NCBI GenBank assembly: GCA_030149025.1
Contig: JASBSH010000025.1
Span: 1 to 17,557 of the forward strand
Origin: Actinomycetales bacterium
Lineage (GTDB): Bacteria > Actinomycetota > Actinomycetes > Actinomycetales > BWSM-131
Direction: 5' to 3'
Length of the DNA: 17,557 nucleotides
Shown: positions 15,011 to 17,557 of the stretch, piece by piece
Position numbering within the stretch: the stretch's first letter is position 1
Layout of the letters: each line of letters opens with the position of its first letter
Notes under the pieces: generated by a model
Told to the model about the DNA's origin: nothing
Databases searched by the model: none
Seen by the model: only the letters and a program-made list of their open reading frames with translations
Program-made: the position numbers and the translations under genes

Positions 15011-15786
15011 GACGCCACCCCGAACAACGGCCCCGAGGACCGCGGCCGCCCGAGGTAGGCCTCGCGCACCTTCTCGTCCGCGCGCACCGCTTCCGGTGTG
15101 CCGTCGGCGATGAGCTTCCCGGCGGCCAGCACGCTGACGCGCTCCGCCAACCGGAACACGACGTCCAGGTCGTGCTCGACGACGACCACGGTCACCTCCC
15201 TCGGCAGCGACTCCACGAGCTCGGCGAACCGTGTCGTCTCTGCAACGGACATACCCGCTGTCGGCTCGTCGAACAGGACGAGCCGGGGCCGGCAGGCGAG
15301 CACCATGCCGACCTCGAGCTGCCGCCGCTCACCGTGGGACAGGGCACCGCTCAGCGCTGAGCGTCGGTCGAGCAGCCCGACCGATTTCAGGTGCTGCATC
15401 GCCTCATCCCGGATGGCGCGGTCCGCCCGAGGGCTGGGCCACGGTCGCTTCGGCCGCCCCTGTGCCCGCTCGACCGCAAGCTTCGCGTTCTCCAGCACCG
15501 TCATCCCGAGGAAGAGGCTGGAGTGCTGGAACGTCCGTACCAGGCCGGCGCGAGCGCGACCCGCCTCGCCGAGTCCTGTGACGTCCTGGCCGTCGAACAC
15601 CACTCGGCCGCTCGTCTCCGGAGTGTGTCCGGCGACGACCGAGAAGAGACTGGACTTGCCGGCGCCGTTGGGCCCGATGAGCGCGTGCCGGGCGCCGGCG
15701 CGCACGTCGAGCGTGACGCCGTCCACTGCCGCAAGTGAGCCGTAACGCAACGACAGGTCCCGCAGCTGAAGCAGTGCGTCGCTCAT
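15007..15786 (-). CDS. livG: ABC transporter ATP-binding protein, LivG type
   Basis: This 259-residue partner ATPase has Walker A GPNGAGKS (38-45), the LivG-typical ARAGLVRTFQHSSLFLGMTVLEN (78-100 region), signature LSHGERRQLEVG (149-160), Walker B LVLFDEPTAGMS (169-180) and H-loop VVVVEHDLDVVF. The frame is open further upstream to 15993, but that part is antisense-frame sequence within livM. ATG 15786 is chosen because the family N-terminus begins there, GGGAGGG lies 6 nt upstream and it overlaps the livM stop by 4 nt. The signature has His where many LivG proteins have Tyr, a tolerated change. Confidence 0.9.
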   Translation of the reverse strand: MSDALLQLRDLSLRYGSLAAVDGVTLDVRAGARHALIGPNGAGKSSLFSVVAGHTPETSGRVVFDGQDVTGLGEAGRARAGLVRTFQHSSLFLGMTVLENAKLAVERAQGRPKRPWPSPRADRAIRDEAMQHLKSVGLLDRRSALSGALSHGERRQLEVGMVLACRPRLVLFDEPTAGMSVAETTRFAELVESLPREVTVVVVEHDLDVVFRLAERVSVLAAGKLIADGTPEAVRADEKVREAYLGRPRSSGPLFGVAS

Positions 15787-16850
15787 CGGGCACCCTCCCG
15801 GCTCGCTCCCGGTGCCCGGCCGAACCGGGGTGACCACGTCGGCTGCCACCTGGCGCCCGCGATACCGCGCGGCAGCAGGTACACCGCGAGAACGAACAGC
15901 ACGCCAAGCAGCAGCGCGCCGCGGCCCTCGACGTAGGAAGCCAGCCAGTCCCGGACCAGGATGACGAGCGCTGCACCGATGACCGGCCCCCACAGCGTCC
16001 CCGCGCCGCCCAGCACGACGCTCAGCAGCGCGAACGCCGCCATGTCGAAGCCCAGGTCACCGGGCGAGATGAACCGGGTCTGCGCGGCCCAGGCGGTGCC
16101 GGCCGCACCGGCGATAGCTCCGGCGATCGTGTACGCCAAGAGCTTCACCGGGTACGTGTTCTGCCCCAGGGCGCGAAGCCTGCTCTCACCGTCGCGCACA
16201 CCACGCATGGACCGGCCCAGCGGCGACGCCTTCACCACGAAGGCGACGACCATGCCGAGCAGGAACACGACCAGCACCCACCAGTACACAAGACCAGCCA
16301 GCCGCAGCGGTTCTCCACCCGGAACGACGGTGATGGGCGGGATGCCCGCCAGGCCGTTGCTTGCTCCCACCAGAGGCAACGAGTCGGCGAGCCGCTGGGC
16401 GAGCTCTCCGATGGCGAGCGTGACCATCAGGAACACGATTCCGGCCGTCCGGACGGCGACTGCGCCGGTTACCATGGCGACGACCGCGGCGAGCGCCGTC
16501 CCTGCTGCGAGCTGCACCAACGCGTTCTCGGTGACGTGGATGGCGACGAGACCCGCGGTGTAGGCGCCGGTTCCGAAGTACGCGACCTGCCCGAGGGTCG
16601 GCATGCCCGTCACCCCGGTCAGCAGGTCGACGCTGACGACGAGCAGCGCGAACGCGAGGATGCGCCCCACGAGACCGATCTGGAACGGCGCCAGGAACAG
16701 CGGCAGCGCCGCCAGGACAAGGACGACGACACCGACGATCGTGCGTCGCAGCAGCGGCCGACGCGGGTTGTGGTGGGGGACGCCGGCAGCCGGGCCGGCG
16801 CTGCGCGGCGCCGGTACCGCGGTGGTCGCCATCGGTTCGGTTGCACTCAT
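15783..16850 (-). CDS. livM: ABC transporter permease, LivM type
   Basis: This 355-residue inner-membrane permease has about 30 polar N-terminal residues, followed by a first membrane segment (IVGVVVLVLAALPLFLAPF) and the LivM hallmark GMPTLGQVAYFGTGAYTAGL. Several more hydrophobic helices follow. Near the C-terminus, FALLSVVLGGAGTLWGPVIG is the conserved permease-ATPase coupling region. The last roughly 25 residues are polar and basic. ATG 16850 overlaps the livH stop by 4 nt. It would form the channel with livH. Confidence 0.9.
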   Translation of the reverse strand: MSATEPMATTAVPAPRSAGPAAGVPHHNPRRPLLRRTIVGVVVLVLAALPLFLAPFQIGLVGRILAFALLVVSVDLLTGVTGMPTLGQVAYFGTGAYTAGLVAIHVTENALVQLAAGTALAAVVAMVTGAVAVRTAGIVFLMVTLAIGELAQRLADSLPLVGASNGLAGIPPITVVPGGEPLRLAGLVYWWVLVVFLLGMVVAFVVKASPLGRSMRGVRDGESRLRALGQNTYPVKLLAYTIAGAIAGAAGTAWAAQTRFISPGDLGFDMAAFALLSVVLGGAGTLWGPVIGAALVILVRDWLASYVEGRGALLLGVLFVLAVYLLPRGIAGARWQPTWSPRFGRAPGASREGAR

Positions 16851-17557
16851 GGGTTTGCTCCCGTCTTCGCCGGCAGCAGCCCGGCGGGCCGCAGCAGGAG
16901 CACGATCGCCATCGCCCCGAACAGCAGGAACGACGCGAACCCGGAGAGCATCGCCACGCCCAGCGTCTGCACCTGGCCGACGAGCAGCGCCCCGACGAGC
17001 GCTCCGCGGAGCGAGCCGAGCCCACCGATCACGACGATCACCAGCGCCAGCAGCAAGATGGTGTCGTCGAGTCCGGGTTGGGCTCCGAGCACCGGTGCCG
17101 CCATCAGACCGCCGACGGCGGCGAGGGCCGCACCCGCCCCGAAGACAGACCCCAGGACGAGGCGGGTGCGGATCCCGATGGCCTCCACCATGTCCCGGTC
17201 CGCGACCGTCGCGCGGACGACGGCCCCGGCACGGGTGCGCTCCAGGACGACGTACAGCGCGAGCGCCACAAGAACCCCGACACCGACCATCACCAGTCGA
17301 TAGACGGGATACGGGTTACCGAGCACCGAGACCGTCCCGGCCAGGGCCTGCGGGGGCGCCACGGACTCGACGTCCGAGCCGAAGATCTCCCGCAGGACGT
17401 CGCCGGCGATGAGCGCCACACCGAGGGTGAGCAGCGCCTGTCTCAGGTGGTTGCTCACTGACGACGTCATCGCCGCGAGGACCGCCCCCGCCACCAGGCC
17501 GATGGCCGCGGCGGCGAGGACGGTCGCGAGGAACATGGCGATCGATGTCTGGCCGCT
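16847..17557 (-). CDS. livH: ABC transporter permease, LivH type, 5' end cut off by window edge
   Basis: The last 236 residues of a LivH-type permease are present, and the frame remains open to the window edge. An internal ATG at 17536 is not the likely start, since LivH proteins normally begin about 60 residues earlier. Typical segments are ALYVVLERTRAGAVVRATV followed by MVEAIGIRT (the cytoplasmic coupling loop), ALVIVVIGGLGSLRGALVGA and a C-terminal RPAGLLPAKTG, which is the usual LivH ending. It overlaps livM by 4 nt. The substrate-binding protein gene expected with such systems is not in this window and may lie upstream. Confidence 0.88.
   Translation of the reverse strand, partial: SGQTSIAMFLATVLAAAAIGLVAGAVLAAMTSSVSNHLRQALLTLGVALIAGDVLREIFGSDVESVAPPQALAGTVSVLGNPYPVYRLVMVGVGVLVALALYVVLERTRAGAVVRATVADRDMVEAIGIRTRLVLGSVFGAGAALAAVGGLMAAPVLGAQPGLDDTILLLALVIVVIGGLGSLRGALVGALLVGQVQTLGVAMLSGFASFLLFGAMAIVLLLRPAGLLPAKTGANP

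Noticed and set aside
15787..15993. N-terminal extension of livG
   Set aside because: It overlaps livM and has no similarity to LivG; the ATG at 15786 has a ribosome binding site and the ATGA overlap.

Overview
This is a GC-rich window of actinobacterial type, close in character to Pseudonocardia and its relatives. The genus is inferred from GTG/TTG starts, PaaX-type regulators, a luciferase-like oxidoreductase and DUF559-like and DUF6158-like proteins, not from a marker gene. Its core is a gene set for aerobic benzoate breakdown through CoA thioesters (the box pathway). Benzoate would be activated by a benzoate-CoA ligase (6537-8153), epoxidised by the diiron oxygenase BoxB (11027-12505), and the ring opened by BoxC (8173-9882). 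The next enzyme, the semialdehyde dehydrogenase BoxD, and the beta-oxidation genes are not in the window.

Layout from left to right. (1) 1-2022: a truncated PaaX-type regulator gene on the minus strand diverges from an aryl-CoA ligase gene resembling 2-aminobenzoate-CoA ligases. The ligase promoter carries a perfect inverted repeat between its -35 and -10 boxes. (2) 9882 down to 2084: a long minus-strand gene train runs boxC, benzoate-CoA ligase, ferredoxin-NADP reductase, 7Fe ferredoxin, amidohydrolase, gamma-carbonic-anhydrase/PaaY-like protein, DUF6158-like protein and luciferase-like oxidoreductase. Spacing is tight, with overlaps of 1 and 4 nt at two junctions. (3) 10076-10954: a second PaaX-type regulator diverges from boxC. 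(4) 10973-11018: two interleaved perfect stems lie between the convergent regulator and boxB genes. (5) 11027-12505: boxB is a separate minus-strand gene with one in-frame TAG at codon 126. (6) 12506-14299: a repeat-rich stretch holds three 56-bp concentric palindromes and a DUF559-type gene broken by a +1 frameshift. (7) 14300-17557: a branched-chain-type ABC transporter (livF, livG, livM and partial livH), each gene overlapping the next by 4 nt, may import the aromatic acid.

The most notable points are these. The usual flavoprotein reductase BoxA is absent and appears to be replaced by a separate thioredoxin-reductase-like ferredoxin-NADP reductase plus a 7Fe ferredoxin. The amber codon in boxB sits in an otherwise intact frame that keeps all six diiron ligands. 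The four genes downstream of the ferredoxin form an uncharacterised block co-directional with the box genes. Two single-base lesions (the boxB amber and the DUF559 frameshift) in one window make sequencing error a real alternative to gene decay.
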